Shown piece by piece: positions 16,603-25,402 of a stretch of DNA of 64,000 nt. This stretch comes from Burkholderia ambifaria (GTDB lineage: Bacteria; Pseudomonadota; Gammaproteobacteria; Burkholderiales; Burkholderiaceae). Position 1 is the stretch's first letter, and every line of letters starts with the position of its first letter. The stretch is taken from the NCBI RefSeq assembly GCF_001443045.1, contig NZ_LKPJ01000009.1, positions 124,763 through 188,762 on the forward strand. Reading direction: 5' to 3'. The translations under genes and the position numbers were made by a program. The notes under the pieces were generated by a model that was given only the letters and a program-made list of their open reading frames with translations, was not told the DNA's origin and did not search any database.

Positions 16603-18003
16603 TCACTCGGCAACATGCGTGATGCCGCTCGCCGGGATCGCCGGCAGGGCGGCCGCGCGTGCGTCGGCGGGCATGGCCCATTCGAGCCATTGCGCACGCA
16701 GCAGCACGAGTGCGCCGCATGCACCGGTGGCGAGGGCGCCGAACGTCATGAAGCCGAGCTGGTAGCTGCCGGTGCTTTCCTTCGCGATGCCCATCACGAC
16801 GGGCAGATAGAAGCCGCCGATTCCGCCCGCGGCGCCGACGATGCCGGACAGCAGGCCCGTCTTGCCCTGCCAGCGGTGCGGCACGAGCTGGAAGGTCGCG
16901 CCGTTGCCGAGCCCGAAGGCGACGTACAGGCAGATCAGCAATGCGATGCCGCCTGCGAGCGGCGGCATCCACGCGGCGAACGCGAAATCGGCGGCGGCGA
17001 TTGCCGCGAGCAGCACGATCAGTGTGCGCACGCCCGTGACGCGGTCCGCGATGAAGCCGCCGAGCGGCCGCACGATCGCGCCGAGGAACGCGAGCAGCGA
17101 CATGAACAGGCCGGCGTCGATTTTAGGCATCTGATACAGCGACGTCAGCAGCAGCGTCACGTATGACGACATGCCGACGAAGCCGCCGAACGTGATGCTG
17201 TAGATCAGCATGATGACCCACGTATCGCGCTCGGCGAGCACCGCGCGGTAGCGCGCGGGCAGGATCGCGATCGCGAGCAGCGCGCCCATCACCGGCAGCA
17301 GCAGCACGCCCGTCTTGCCGGCACCGAACAGCCCGCCGTGCACGGCCAGGACCAGCGCGACGAGGCCGGCGAGCGTGATCGCGAACGCACCGAGCGCACG
17401 CGGCACGCTGCCGGATTTTTCGCCGCGGTCGTCGGCCCACGCGGCGATCGCGAAGCCGGCAATCGCGAGCAGCGGCAGCGCGGCGGCGGTCGACAGCTTC
17501 CAGCCGACGGCGGCCGCGATATGCGGAAACATGAAGCCGTCGAGTACCGCGCCGATGTTGCCAGCCGCGGCAAGGCCGAGCACGAGGCCCTGCACTTTCG
17601 GCGGATAGCTGCTGCCCGCCATTGGCAGCGCAACCGCGAAACTTGCGCCGCCCATCCCGAGGAATACGCCGAGCACGAGCAGCAGCGCGTACGACGGCGT
17701 GCCGGGCACGCACGGCAGGACGATTGCCGGCAGTGCGGACAACACGATGCCCATCAGCGCGATCGTGCGTCCATTCGTGGATTGGTACAGGTTGCCGAGC
17801 GTCACGCGCAGGATCGCCGCGGCGAGCACCGGTACCGCGACGAGAAAGCCTTGCTGCGCGGCGGACATCGCGATGTCCTTGCCGATGAACGGCGCGAGCG
17901 GGCCGTACAGCACCCAGACGGTGAAGCCGGTGTCGAAATACAGGAAGCACGCGAGCAGCGAGCGCCAGTTGCCGCTCTGCAAGGAGGTGCGCAAACGCGT
18001 CAT
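16603..18003 (-). CDS. MFS nitrate/nitrite transporter (NarK/NasA type)
   Basis: This 466-residue protein has about 12 hydrophobic helices and is a nitrate/nitrite porter of the major facilitator superfamily. Typical features are the N-terminal LACFLYFDTGFTVWVLYGPL helix, a glycine-rich nitrate signature (GNIGAVLDGFMFP and GAAGGIGGFYLPVVMG) and GLGNGATFQLVPHRW. Start 18003 has GAGG 9 bases upstream. A longer start (MFGPIQPV) 57 bases upstream is less likely. It lies upstream of nirB-nirD-nasA on the same strand and supplies nitrate to them. The 315-base gap with a terminator-like leader suggests a partly separate transcript. Confidence 0.9.
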   Translation of the reverse strand: MTRLRTSLQSGNWRSLLACFLYFDTGFTVWVLYGPLAPFIGKDIAMSAAQQGFLVAVPVLAAAILRVTLGNLYQSTNGRTIALMGIVLSALPAIVLPCVPGTPSYALLLVLGVFLGMGGASFAVALPMAGSSYPPKVQGLVLGLAAAGNIGAVLDGFMFPHIAAAVGWKLSTAAALPLLAIAGFAIAAWADDRGEKSGSVPRALGAFAITLAGLVALVLAVHGGLFGAGKTGVLLLPVMGALLAIAILPARYRAVLAERDTWVIMLIYSITFGGFVGMSSYVTLLLTSLYQMPKIDAGLFMSLLAFLGAIVRPLGGFIADRVTGVRTLIVLLAAIAAADFAFAAWMPPLAGGIALLICLYVAFGLGNGATFQLVPHRWQGKTGLLSGIVGAAGGIGGFYLPVVMGIAKESTGSYQLGFMTFGALATGACGALVLLRAQWLEWAMPADARAAALPAIPASGITHVAE

Positions 18004-18554
18004 GGTGATGACCTCTGCGGATTGCCGGTCGGACACCGGCTGGATCGGTCCGAACATCGCAAGACGCCGGCATGCGGCGTCAGGTCCTCGTTGGCAATAT
18101 GCATGCCAGCCGCGGCAGATGTCGATGGATGGGGCGCTCAGCCTTGTCGGTAGCGGGAGAGGGGGATCCACGGCGTTTGATGCGACGCGGGGGGAGCGGC
18201 ACTGTCAGCGTGCGCTCGGGCGCAGTGGCGGTGCGGCCATGCACCGGGAAGATTCGGGGTACTACCGTTGATCGAGCGAGGTTGCCGGATGGGACACGCC
18301 GTACGGTGACGTGGGCGACCAGGTTCGAGAGCGACGCGTGGCGGGTGGTGGGAGAGACGCGTGGCCGCGATACCGGGGGAGCGGGAGCCGCGAGGTTCGG
18401 AAGATGCGGAAATCGGCGGCGCCTACGATCGCCGGCGCGGCATGTTCAGGATTTTGAACAACAGTGGCGACTGCTGGCGGTTCAAACGATGAACGACTGA
18501 GGGTACGACGAATCAAGCGAACGAGATCACGAGTTTCTTGCTGCTTCGCGTCGG
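18004..18554. other. 551-base intergenic region upstream of the nitrate transporter
   Basis: I see no convincing gene here. A perfect 7-bp hairpin (GACGCCG, 5-base loop, CGGCGTC) at 18063-18081 lies about 60 bases before the transporter start, in the expected 5' leader. It has no T-run, so it is more likely an operator or RNA structure than a terminator. The remainder should hold the promoter and nitrogen-control sites, but I could not place a confident NtrC, Fnr or NarL site by eye. Confidence 0.5.
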
Positions 18555-19415
18555 TTACTGCTGCTTGCAAGCCACCTGATAATCGATCACGGTATTCGCG
18601 GACGGCGTGTCCGGCTCGCCGCCGACCGTCGTCACGCCGAGCACGCCGGCCGCATTCCGATATCGCAGCGCGCAATACCCCATGCCGGTGCCCGAGCACG
18701 CTTCGGCTTCGATGATCCCGTGCTTCGCGAGCGTCGCCGCGCCGTCCATCGCGTCCGGTTTCTCGTGCGGACGCAGCGGCTGCCAGCCATGCGAGATCAG
18801 GATCTTGCGCGCCTTGTCGAGCGGTTTGCCGTACACGTTGGGCACGATCGCGCGGCCGTGACAGTACGTGCGTTCGGCGGCAACCGCGGTCAGCCGCAAG
18901 CCGCCATTCTCTTCGCGCAACTCGCCGACGGGCGCCGACGGACCATCACCGCCCCAGACCAGCAGCGCGCCGCTTTCCAGCGGCTCGACCGAGCCGAGCT
19001 GCCAGCCGGACGCGCGCGCCGTATAGCCGAGCGCGACGAGCGTCGTGCCGTCGAAGACGCCGATGTTTGCGTTGCGCGCGAAGCAGATCGCGCTGGTCCC
19101 CGACTTGAACCCGCTCGCGAACGTGACGACCGTGTAGCGGCCGAGCGGTGCTTCGGACGTCACGATCCAGCCGAGCTTCGCGACGTCGCGGCCGGCCGCG
19201 GCTGCAGTTTTCGCACGATATTGCGCGCAAAACGTGTCGAGCGCGCCGTTCTCCGGCGAGTGCGGCAGCGCGCCGAGCGGAACCAGCGACGCACCCGCGA
19301 TATCGGAAGCCGTACGCAGCGTATCGGCCGACGCCGCGCCGCCGAGCATGATGCACGCGAGTGCCGCGAGCGATGCGACGCGGCGGGCAAACGGCCGGGC
19401 AGCGATGCGCCGCAT
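18555..19415 (-). CDS. Exported hypothetical protein with a PASTA-like segment
   Basis: This 286-residue protein has a clear Sec signal peptide (RRVASLAALACIMLGGAASA, cleavage near residue 30), so it is periplasmic or secreted. Several Cys residues (FCAQY, CFARN, YCHGR, ACSGTGMGYCALRY, VACKQQ) probably form disulfides. The segment VPNVYGKPLDKARKILISHG looks like the start of a PASTA domain but is not a complete one. It follows a DUF2322 gene by 6 bases, so the two form an operon. Function unknown. Confidence 0.75.
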   Translation of the reverse strand: MRRIAARPFARRVASLAALACIMLGGAASADTLRTASDIAGASLVPLGALPHSPENGALDTFCAQYRAKTAAAAGRDVAKLGWIVTSEAPLGRYTVVTFASGFKSGTSAICFARNANIGVFDGTTLVALGYTARASGWQLGSVEPLESGALLVWGGDGPSAPVGELREENGGLRLTAVAAERTYCHGRAIVPNVYGKPLDKARKILISHGWQPLRPHEKPDAMDGAATLAKHGIIEAEACSGTGMGYCALRYRNAAGVLGVTTVGGEPDTPSANTVIDYQVACKQQ

Positions 19416-19421
19416 GTGGAC

Positions 19422-19754
19422 TCAGCCTTGCGCGATCACGTCGATCCGCAGTGCGTCGCCACCGTCGACGATCGCCAGCAGACGATCGACGTTCGGGTGT
19501 GCGCCCGGGCGGTTGCGTGCGTCGGCGGTATGTTCCGCGAATACCGCGAGGCCGTGTTCGGCGGCCTTCGCATCCAGCGTGCCGAATGCCTGCTTCAGGT
19601 AGTTGTACACCGCGAGCGAGCCTTGCTTGCCCGGCTGGTTCTCGATGCTGGCGACCACGTCGCCGTTCGCGCCGACGAGATCGATGCGCGCGATGCCGTC
19701 GATGGCCGGCAATTGCGCGAGGTTGTCCTTGAATACTTGGGTCGGTTGAATCAC
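19422..19754 (-). CDS. DUF2322 family protein
   Basis: This is a 110-residue cytoplasmic protein. Length and sequence (IARIDLVGANGDVVASIENQPG, GSLAVYNYLKQAFG, FAEHTADARNRPGAHPNVDRL) match what I know as the DUF2322 family of proteobacteria. No function is established. It ends 6 bases before the exported protein's start and is probably co-transcribed with it. The family assignment is from memory of the pattern, not from a search. Confidence 0.72.
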   Translation of the reverse strand: MIQPTQVFKDNLAQLPAIDGIARIDLVGANGDVVASIENQPGKQGSLAVYNYLKQAFGTLDAKAAEHGLAVFAEHTADARNRPGAHPNVDRLLAIVDGGDALRIDVIAQG

Positions 19755-19921
19755 TGAAATACTCCGTCGGTTCGATCATGGGTCAATCGGCCCGTATCTT
19801 ATCCGATCGTCACTCCGGCCGGCCGCCGCGCATCCGCTGGCGCACGCGAGCCGGCCGCGAGCCTGACGTGAGCAGCGGCACCGCATACGCGAAGCGTTTG
19901 CGTGACGCGGGCCGCCCTGCG

Positions 19922-20626
19922 TTATCGCCGGGCCGTATCCATCGTTACGCCCGCTTCGCGCGAGCGCTCGATGTCGGGGCTGCGATATGCGCGCTCGGGA
20001 ATGTCGGCGAGCCGCGACGCATGCACCTGGTGCGGCGCGAGGCCGTAGAACTTCTGAAAACTCATGATCAGCGGCGACCACTTGTCCGGATCGACGTGGT
20101 CCGGATGGCCGTCCATCAGCAGGTCCGGGTGCACGTGCACGCGCTGGATGCGCACTTCGAATACGCGAATGTAGCCGCGCATGTCGGGCATATCGTCGCC
20201 GATGCCGTGCGTGGCGGCGACCACGGCCTCCATATGCACCGGGCATTCGAGCGCGCGCGGCGGCGCGACGGTTTGCGAGGCCGTTTCGGTGAGCCCGGCC
20301 GTGCCGAACTTGTCGGGCTCGTATACATAGCCGCGTGCCTGTTTCGATGCGGGCACCGGATCCGTGCCCGTCGTGCGCGCGATCCGGTCGACCGCGTTCG
20401 CCTGCGCCGCCGACGGCAGGTTCAGCACGCATTCGCCGGTGCGCATCAGGTTGCGCGTGGTCTGCGAACTGGCCGCAAGCCCGAGCATGCAACGCCAGCC
20501 GAGCCAGAACGCGGACGACATCGGCGCGAGATTGGCCGTGCCGTCCGGATTCAGCGTGCTGATCAGCACGACGGGCGTGCCGAAATAGAGGATGTTGGGT
20601 TCGGTGACGCGATGCGGAGCGTTCAT
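19922..20626 (-). CDS. Flavin reductase-like (FMN-binding split barrel) protein
   Basis: This 234-residue protein belongs to the flavin_reduct family. The N-terminal FMN-binding region has VVLISTLNPDGTANLAPMSS, followed by RNLMRTGECVLNLPS and ALECPVHMEAVV. These are typical of conserved FMN-binding proteins similar to DIM6/NTAB oxidoreductases. Start 20626 has AAGGA 8 bases upstream; the longer frame to 20743 lacks support. It is divergent from the thioredoxin gene at 20866. Its redox partner is unknown. Confidence 0.85.
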   Translation of the reverse strand: MNAPHRVTEPNILYFGTPVVLISTLNPDGTANLAPMSSAFWLGWRCMLGLAASSQTTRNLMRTGECVLNLPSAAQANAVDRIARTTGTDPVPASKQARGYVYEPDKFGTAGLTETASQTVAPPRALECPVHMEAVVAATHGIGDDMPDMRGYIRVFEVRIQRVHVHPDLLMDGHPDHVDPDKWSPLIMSFQKFYGLAPHQVHASRLADIPERAYRSPDIERSREAGVTMDTARR

Positions 20627-20865
20627 GTTCGGTCCTTGGCTGACGGGATGGGTTCCCATGCTGATCCCGTCGCGACCGCGTGGCGTTCCGAATCTTGTCG
20701 TGTCATTCGCATCGAACGGAGCGGACAGCGTTGCCCGCCGCACTGCGGCCCGGCCACCATCGGCATCGCGCGCGCTTTTCCGCTACAGTGGGAAATCACC
20801 GGCCGCACCTGCCGCCCACGCCGGCACGCGACGGCCACGTTCCGCCATTGCACACGAGGGCCCCG

Positions 20866-21192
20866 ATGGACACTGAACAACGCTACACCGCCAATGCGCC
20901 GACGCGCGCGGAAGTCGACGCACTGGCCGGTGCCACCGTCATCGAATTCGGCGCGAACTGGTGCGGGATCTGCGCAGGTGCGCAGCCTGCGATCGTCGCG
21001 TCGTTTTCCGCGCATCCGGCCGTGCGGCACCTGAAGATCGAGGATGGTCCGGGCCGGCCGCTCGGCCGGTCGTTCGGCGTGAAGCTGTGGCCGACGCTGG
21101 TATTCCTGCGCGACGGGGTCGAAGTCGCGCGCGTCGTGCGCCCCGCCGACGCGAAGCAGATCGAAGCCGACGGCTTCGCCGCACTTGCCTGA
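20866..21192 (+). CDS. Thioredoxin-family protein
   Basis: This 108-residue thioredoxin fold has the active site WCGIC (residues 33-37) in place of the usual WCGPC, and the cis-proline in KLWPTLVFLRDG. The Ile in the CxxC would alter redox potential. There is no signal peptide, so it is cytoplasmic. It is separated by 10 bases from a YjbQ-family gene, so the two are co-transcribed. Substrates unknown. Confidence 0.88.
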   Translation: MDTEQRYTANAPTRAEVDALAGATVIEFGANWCGICAGAQPAIVASFSAHPAVRHLKIEDGPGRPLGRSFGVKLWPTLVFLRDGVEVARVVRPADAKQIEADGFAALA

Positions 21193-21202
21193 GGGCGTCA
21201 TC

Positions 21203-21622
21203 ATGCAACAGGCCATCACGCACATCGGCGTCGACACGCGCGGGAGCGGCCTCGTCGAGTTCACGCCGCAGGTGCGCGCATTCGTCGACCAGCAGGCGAT
21301 CCGCACCGGGCTGCTGACCGTGTTCTGCCGCCATACGTCCGCGTCGCTGCTGATCCAGGAGAACGCGGATCCGTCGGTGCAGCGCGATCTCGAGCGCTAC
21401 TTCGCGACGCTCGCGCCCGAGGACGACACGCGCTACGAGCACGACACCGAAGGGCCCGACGACATGCCCGCGCATCTGCGCACGGCGCTGACGCAGGTGC
21501 AGTTGTCGATCCCGGTCGAGCATGGGCGCATGGTGCTCGGCACCTGGCAGGGCATCTATCTGTTCGAGCACCGTCGCGCGGCGCATCGGCGCGACATCGT
21601 GCTGCATTTGATTGGCGAGTAG
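21203..21622 (+). CDS. YjbQ family protein (UPF0047)
   Basis: This is a 139-residue protein of the widespread YjbQ/UPF0047 family, which has been linked to thiamine phosphate synthase-like activity. The hallmark HTSASLLIQENADPSV (residues about 44-59), HRRAAHRRDI near the C-terminus and GTWQGIYLFEHR are present. It is immediately downstream of the thioredoxin gene. It has the expected family length and an ordinary ATG start. Confidence 0.88.
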   Translation: MQQAITHIGVDTRGSGLVEFTPQVRAFVDQQAIRTGLLTVFCRHTSASLLIQENADPSVQRDLERYFATLAPEDDTRYEHDTEGPDDMPAHLRTALTQVQLSIPVEHGRMVLGTWQGIYLFEHRRAAHRRDIVLHLIGE

Positions 21623-21676
21623 AAGCGGCAACGCGAACGGGCGAGCAGGCGGGCCCGCGCCGCATCTCGGCCGCGT

Positions 21677-23488
21677 TCAGCCGAGCAGCTTCTCGACGAG
21701 CGCGCCGAGTTCGCGCAGATGAACGGGCTTCGGCAGGAATTCGTCGAACACCCGCTGGTTCTCGCGCAGCGCGGCCGATTCGTACGCGCTGACGCCGAGA
21801 ATCGACGGAAACCGTCCGTCGTTGTCCGGTTGCGCGGCGATCCGGATGCGATGAGCGACTTCGAAGCCGCTCAGGTCCGGCAGCTCGAGGTCGAGCACGA
21901 CGAGGTCGTAATGCGCTTCGCCGAAACGGGCGACGCCTTCTTGTCCGGTGCCGCACAGATCGGTGTCGAGGCCGAGCGCCGACAACATTGCGCCGAGCGT
22001 TTCGCGCGCGTTGTCGTTGTCGTCGACCACGAGCGCGCGGCGGTTGCGATGCGCGGCGGCAGCCGGCCATGCGGGCGCGTCGCCGGCCGTTTCGCCGGCA
22101 TCCGGCACTTCGGCCGGCAGCGTCACGACGAACTCGCTGCCTTCGCCAACGGTGCTGCGCACGTCCACATGGCCGCGCAGCGTCGTCACGATCTCGCGCA
22201 CGACGGCGAGCCCCATCCCGATCCCGTCCACATGCAGGCCGACCGCGTCGTTCGCGCGATAGAACGGCTCGAAGATCTTCGACAGATGCTGCTTCGCGAT
22301 ACCTGCGCCGGTGTCCCGCACGGCGAGTCTCAGCTGCCGGCCGGCCGGCGCGTCGACGAGCAGGATCGATACGTCGATCGATCCGTCGACGGTGTATTTC
22401 ACCGAATTCTCGATCAGGTTCGACAGCACCTGCCGCAACAGCTTGCGATCGGAGCGGATCGCGAGATCATGCGGCTCGACCTGCTGCGAAACTGCAATCC
22501 GCTTGGCCGCGATCCTCTCGCGCAGCGGATCGATCACCTCGGCGAGCAGCGACGCCATGCCGACCGTCTCGGTTTCGGCGAGGCGCTTGGTCGAGCGCAG
22601 CTTGATGTAGTCGGTCAGGTCCTTGACCAGCGCTTCAAGCGACGACGCGGAATTTTGCAGCCGCCGGATCGTCTTCAGGTTCGCGTCGGACTGCGGCCGC
22701 GCGAGCAGGATCTCGATCGACCCGCAGATCGCCTGCAAGGGCGTACGCAGCTCATGACTGACCATCCCGAGGAACGCGTTCTTCGCCTCGATCATCTCGA
22801 ACGCGCGATCGGATGCCTTGCGCTCCGCATCCAGCGCCGCGTCCTGGCGCTCGAGCAGGTCGTCGCGCGTACGCATCGTATAGAACAGCAGCAGGAACAG
22901 CGCGCCGAGGATCACGCCGAGGATGATGCCGAGCGACAGGATCGCCCGCTGCTTTTCCTTCAGCTGATGGAACGTGAAGTCGCGCTGCGCCATCTCGATC
23001 GCGCGGAAGTAGTTCGCGAGGCCGTTGACCTTCGGCCAGTACGCATTGACCTCGTCGATCACGCGCGGCGCATCGTTCGGTGCATGGTGCAAGCGCGGCA
23101 CGTCCTGCTTCAGGCGCGCCATGAATTCGCCGAGCACCGCGATCTCCTTGCGCGCGCGCGGGATGCGCAGCCAGTATTCGGATACCTCCGACGGCCGCTG
23201 CAGGAACCCGAACGACACCGACAGGCTGTCGAGCTGCATCTGCACGTGGTCGTAGTCGTCGTCCACGTGCGTCGCGTAGAGGATCAGCTGGCGGTCGAAG
23301 CGCGTGTAGACGTTGCGGTATTGCGCGGCGGTCCAGAACACGCCTTCACGCGGCCCTTCGAGCACGCCCTCGTTGACCGACGTCGCGAGCAGGTCCCACA
23401 GCAGGAATGCCCACGCGGCGAATCCCAGGATCCACAGCGATCCCAGGACCAGGATGACTTTTCTGTTCTTCCACCGCCCGCGCTTCAT
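21677..23488 (-). CDS. Hybrid sensor histidine kinase with C-terminal receiver
   Basis: This 603-residue membrane kinase has TM1 at about 10-34, a helical periplasmic sensor of about 145 residues, and TM2 at about 183-203 (LSLGIILGVILGALFLLLFY). HisKA follows with H245 in VSHELRTPLQA, then HATPase_c (NLIENSVKY N-box, DTGAGI, GMGLAVVREI), then a receiver with the Asp in VLDLELPDLSG and the Lys in LPKPVHL. It is the last gene of a three-gene minus-strand unit: the BetR-type response regulator at 24933, the exported molybdopterin-fold protein at 23998 and this kinase, with gaps of 47 and 9 bases. The signal sensed may be relayed by the exported protein. Confidence 0.9.
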   Translation of the reverse strand: MKRGRWKNRKVILVLGSLWILGFAAWAFLLWDLLATSVNEGVLEGPREGVFWTAAQYRNVYTRFDRQLILYATHVDDDYDHVQMQLDSLSVSFGFLQRPSEVSEYWLRIPRARKEIAVLGEFMARLKQDVPRLHHAPNDAPRVIDEVNAYWPKVNGLANYFRAIEMAQRDFTFHQLKEKQRAILSLGIILGVILGALFLLLFYTMRTRDDLLERQDAALDAERKASDRAFEMIEAKNAFLGMVSHELRTPLQAICGSIEILLARPQSDANLKTIRRLQNSASSLEALVKDLTDYIKLRSTKRLAETETVGMASLLAEVIDPLRERIAAKRIAVSQQVEPHDLAIRSDRKLLRQVLSNLIENSVKYTVDGSIDVSILLVDAPAGRQLRLAVRDTGAGIAKQHLSKIFEPFYRANDAVGLHVDGIGMGLAVVREIVTTLRGHVDVRSTVGEGSEFVVTLPAEVPDAGETAGDAPAWPAAAAHRNRRALVVDDNDNARETLGAMLSALGLDTDLCGTGQEGVARFGEAHYDLVVLDLELPDLSGFEVAHRIRIAAQPDNDGRFPSILGVSAYESAALRENQRVFDEFLPKPVHLRELGALVEKLLG

Positions 23489-23497
23489 GTCGCGCGC

Positions 23498-23998
23498 TTA
23501 CTTCACGGTCAGGCCGATGATCTGCCACGCGAACTTGGCTTCGCCGAGCGGCGTCTTCAGCTCGTCGGGATACTGGTCGCGCGGATACATGATCCACAGC
23601 GGCCCGTAGTTGTCGTTGCCGAGCACCTTGCCGTTCATCGTGCGCGCGAGGATCACGCCGTACTTGTCGGCATCCGACACGGGGATCGTGAACGTGTACT
23701 CGTCGATGCAGCGGAACTCGATTTGCGTGCCTTGCGCGTCGACGGTCTTCAGCACGTCGGACAGGCGCGGGCCGGTGAAGGTCGCCTTCGGCGTCCAGCT
23801 CGTCGACGTGACGATCGTGTGCTGCGGCAGCGCCATCAGCGCCTGCTCGGAAAAGACGAAGGTCGTCTTGCCGGGCTGGTTGCTGCGGCCGATCTTGCCG
23901 TCGACGGTGAACGTAAACGACGCGGCGCAGCACGCGGCAGCCATGCCGAGCAGGCCGGCCGTGACCAGGCTCTTGATCCAGATCGTCGAAATTCGCAT
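23498..23998 (-). CDS. Exported protein with molybdopterin-dependent oxidoreductase (SUOX/YedY) fold
   Basis: This 166-residue protein has a signal peptide (TIWIKSLVTAGLLGMAAACC, cleavage near residue 26). The mature part follows the small oxidoreductase molybdopterin-binding pattern: SEQALMALPQHTIVTSTSWT, FTGPRLSDVLKTV, YTFTIPVSDADKYGVILA and GPLWIMYPRDQYP. The usual Mo-ligating Cys of sulfite oxidases is not evident. The only Cys after the signal lies in FRCIDEY, so the protein may bind a ligand rather than catalyse. It sits between a response regulator and a kinase gene, 9 bases before the kinase, and is a good candidate for a periplasmic sensing partner. Confidence 0.8.
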   Translation of the reverse strand: MRISTIWIKSLVTAGLLGMAAACCAASFTFTVDGKIGRSNQPGKTTFVFSEQALMALPQHTIVTSTSWTPKATFTGPRLSDVLKTVDAQGTQIEFRCIDEYTFTIPVSDADKYGVILARTMNGKVLGNDNYGPLWIMYPRDQYPDELKTPLGEAKFAWQIIGLTVK

Positions 23999-24045
23999 GT
24001 GTTTCCTCGTTCGTGTTCGTGTGATGGTCGGTCTTTGTTGTGGTC

Positions 24046-24933
24046 TCAGCTCGCGGCGGCGGCGGCGGCGGCCGGGCCGGCCGGCAGCGCGATCTTCAGT
24101 TCGCGCGCGACTTCGGCGAACAGGATCGGCAGGCGCACCGGTTTTTCCTCGCAGCGCGCGTTGTAGTGCGACACGATGTGCGCGATCTCGTCCTCGCTCG
24201 CTTCGCCGGTGGAGATCTTGCCGGTCAGCAGGAAGATCGGCGCACCGCCGTTCTCGCTTGACCGGATGCCGCGCACGAGCTCGGCGGCCGTCTGGTCGCC
24301 GAGCATCCAGTCGAGGATGTAGCCGTCGAAATCCTCGACTTCCAGCGCCTTGCGGAACGACGCGCCGTCATAGTAAGGGACCGCGTTCACGCCTTTTTCG
24401 ATGAAGTACTCGCACACCGTTTCGGCGACGTCCTGCGAATCGTCGACCACGGCGATCCGAGCCGCATAGACGGTCGGCTGGCTCGAGCGCAGTTCGATGA
24501 CATCGACCGGATAGGTGCGGCCTTCGCGCGCGTGCTGGCGTTCGGTGACGATCCATTCGCCCTGCCACTGCAGCGCGACGAAATCCGTTTCGATCTGGCT
24601 GCTGGCCTTCGCCGAGATCGCCGCGCGGCAGCGAAAGCGGCGCGACTCGATCACGAGCGTCGCGTCGATCATCTCGGCGGCGGCCGGCTGCGTGCCCTTG
24701 TCGTCGAGCAGGATCGCGGGCGGCACGCCGAAGTGCGTCGCGATGTCCTGCAACTGCGACAGGTTCCACGGAATCAGCCCTTTCATCTTGCGCGTGACGA
24801 CCGAGAAACTGAGGCCCAGCACGTTCGCGATCGTCGTGTTGTGGCTGCGCGGCGGAATGCCGTTGCGCGTCAGCAGATCGTGCACCTTGGTGGCGGTAAT
24901 GAGATCGGCGTTGGCCTGCTCGCTGGTGGACAT
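24046..24933 (-). CDS. Response regulator with N-terminal BetR-type HTH and C-terminal receiver
   Basis: This 295-residue protein has an unusual domain order. An N-terminal HTH of the BetR type (ATKVHDLLTRNGIPPRSHNTT, then VLGLSFSVVTRKMKG and a DIATHFGVPPAILL segment) covers residues about 12-75. A linker domain follows, and then a C-terminal receiver (ARIAVVDDSQDVAETV, Asp in GYILDWMLGDQTAAEL, Lys near CEEKPVRLP). The C-terminus is an alanine run. Start 24933 has GGAG 11 bases upstream. It opens the module with the exported molybdopterin-fold protein and hybrid kinase, so it is their likely output. A perfect dyad lies 46-127 bases upstream of its start. Confidence 0.85.
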   Translation of the reverse strand: MSTSEQANADLITATKVHDLLTRNGIPPRSHNTTIANVLGLSFSVVTRKMKGLIPWNLSQLQDIATHFGVPPAILLDDKGTQPAAAEMIDATLVIESRRFRCRAAISAKASSQIETDFVALQWQGEWIVTERQHAREGRTYPVDVIELRSSQPTVYAARIAVVDDSQDVAETVCEYFIEKGVNAVPYYDGASFRKALEVEDFDGYILDWMLGDQTAAELVRGIRSSENGGAPIFLLTGKISTGEASEDEIAHIVSHYNARCEEKPVRLPILFAEVARELKIALPAGPAAAAAAAS

Positions 24934-24978
24934 CTCGAAGGGGTCTCCTAGGTTTTCGCGACGAAGAGCATATTCAAA

Positions 24979-25060
24979 AGTGACGTGATACGCAAACTTT
25001 GAAATCACGAATCACCTTGACATGCCATATTTCTCCATTATTATTGCTCATCACGTCACT
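24979..25060. promoter_or_regulatory. 11-bp perfect inverted repeat upstream of the BetR-type regulator
   Basis: AGTGACGTGAT at 24979-24989 and its exact reverse complement ATCACGTCACT at 25050-25060 are separated by a 60-base A/T-rich spacer. The spacer contains further half-sites (AATCACG and AATCACC near 25002-25015). Centre-to-centre spacing is 71 bp, close to seven helical turns, which suits looped or cooperative binding. Autoregulation by the BetR-type protein is the simplest inference. Confidence 0.55.
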
Positions 25061-25402
25061 ATTGTTTGTCGCGTCAGGTCTGGAGGCCGGTGTCGACCGC
25101 GGTCGGCCCAGCGAAAAGCGGCAGCAGCACGTGACAGAACGATTCGAAGAGAGAGCCTGAGAGAGCCTTGGACTGCGCGTCGGCGTTGGCGAATTGTATT
25201 CGCCTCGCCGTGCGCGAGCCGGGTGCGCACACGGCTACTGGTTTCGGGTTATCCGTACTACGGCGTCTGGCAGCAGACGGACTGGTACTACCGACAGGGC
25301 CTGAAGCAACGGGGGCAGCCGCGGGGAGACCACCATCGCGCGCCAGCCGGATGGCTTATCGAAGTTCGCACGAACCATAAGCCGAACAACGACGCTATCG
25401 AT
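25061..25402. other. Gap without a recognisable gene
   Basis: Between the dyad and the lipoprotein remnant I find no reading frame that looks like a protein. The frames present are short, and codon use is unlike the surroundings. The base composition is lower in G+C than neighbouring genes, suggesting decayed or inserted DNA. Confidence 0.4.

Noticed and set aside
13822..17166. 1114-codon plus-strand frame
   Set aside because: Antisense to nirB, which has complete recognised domains.
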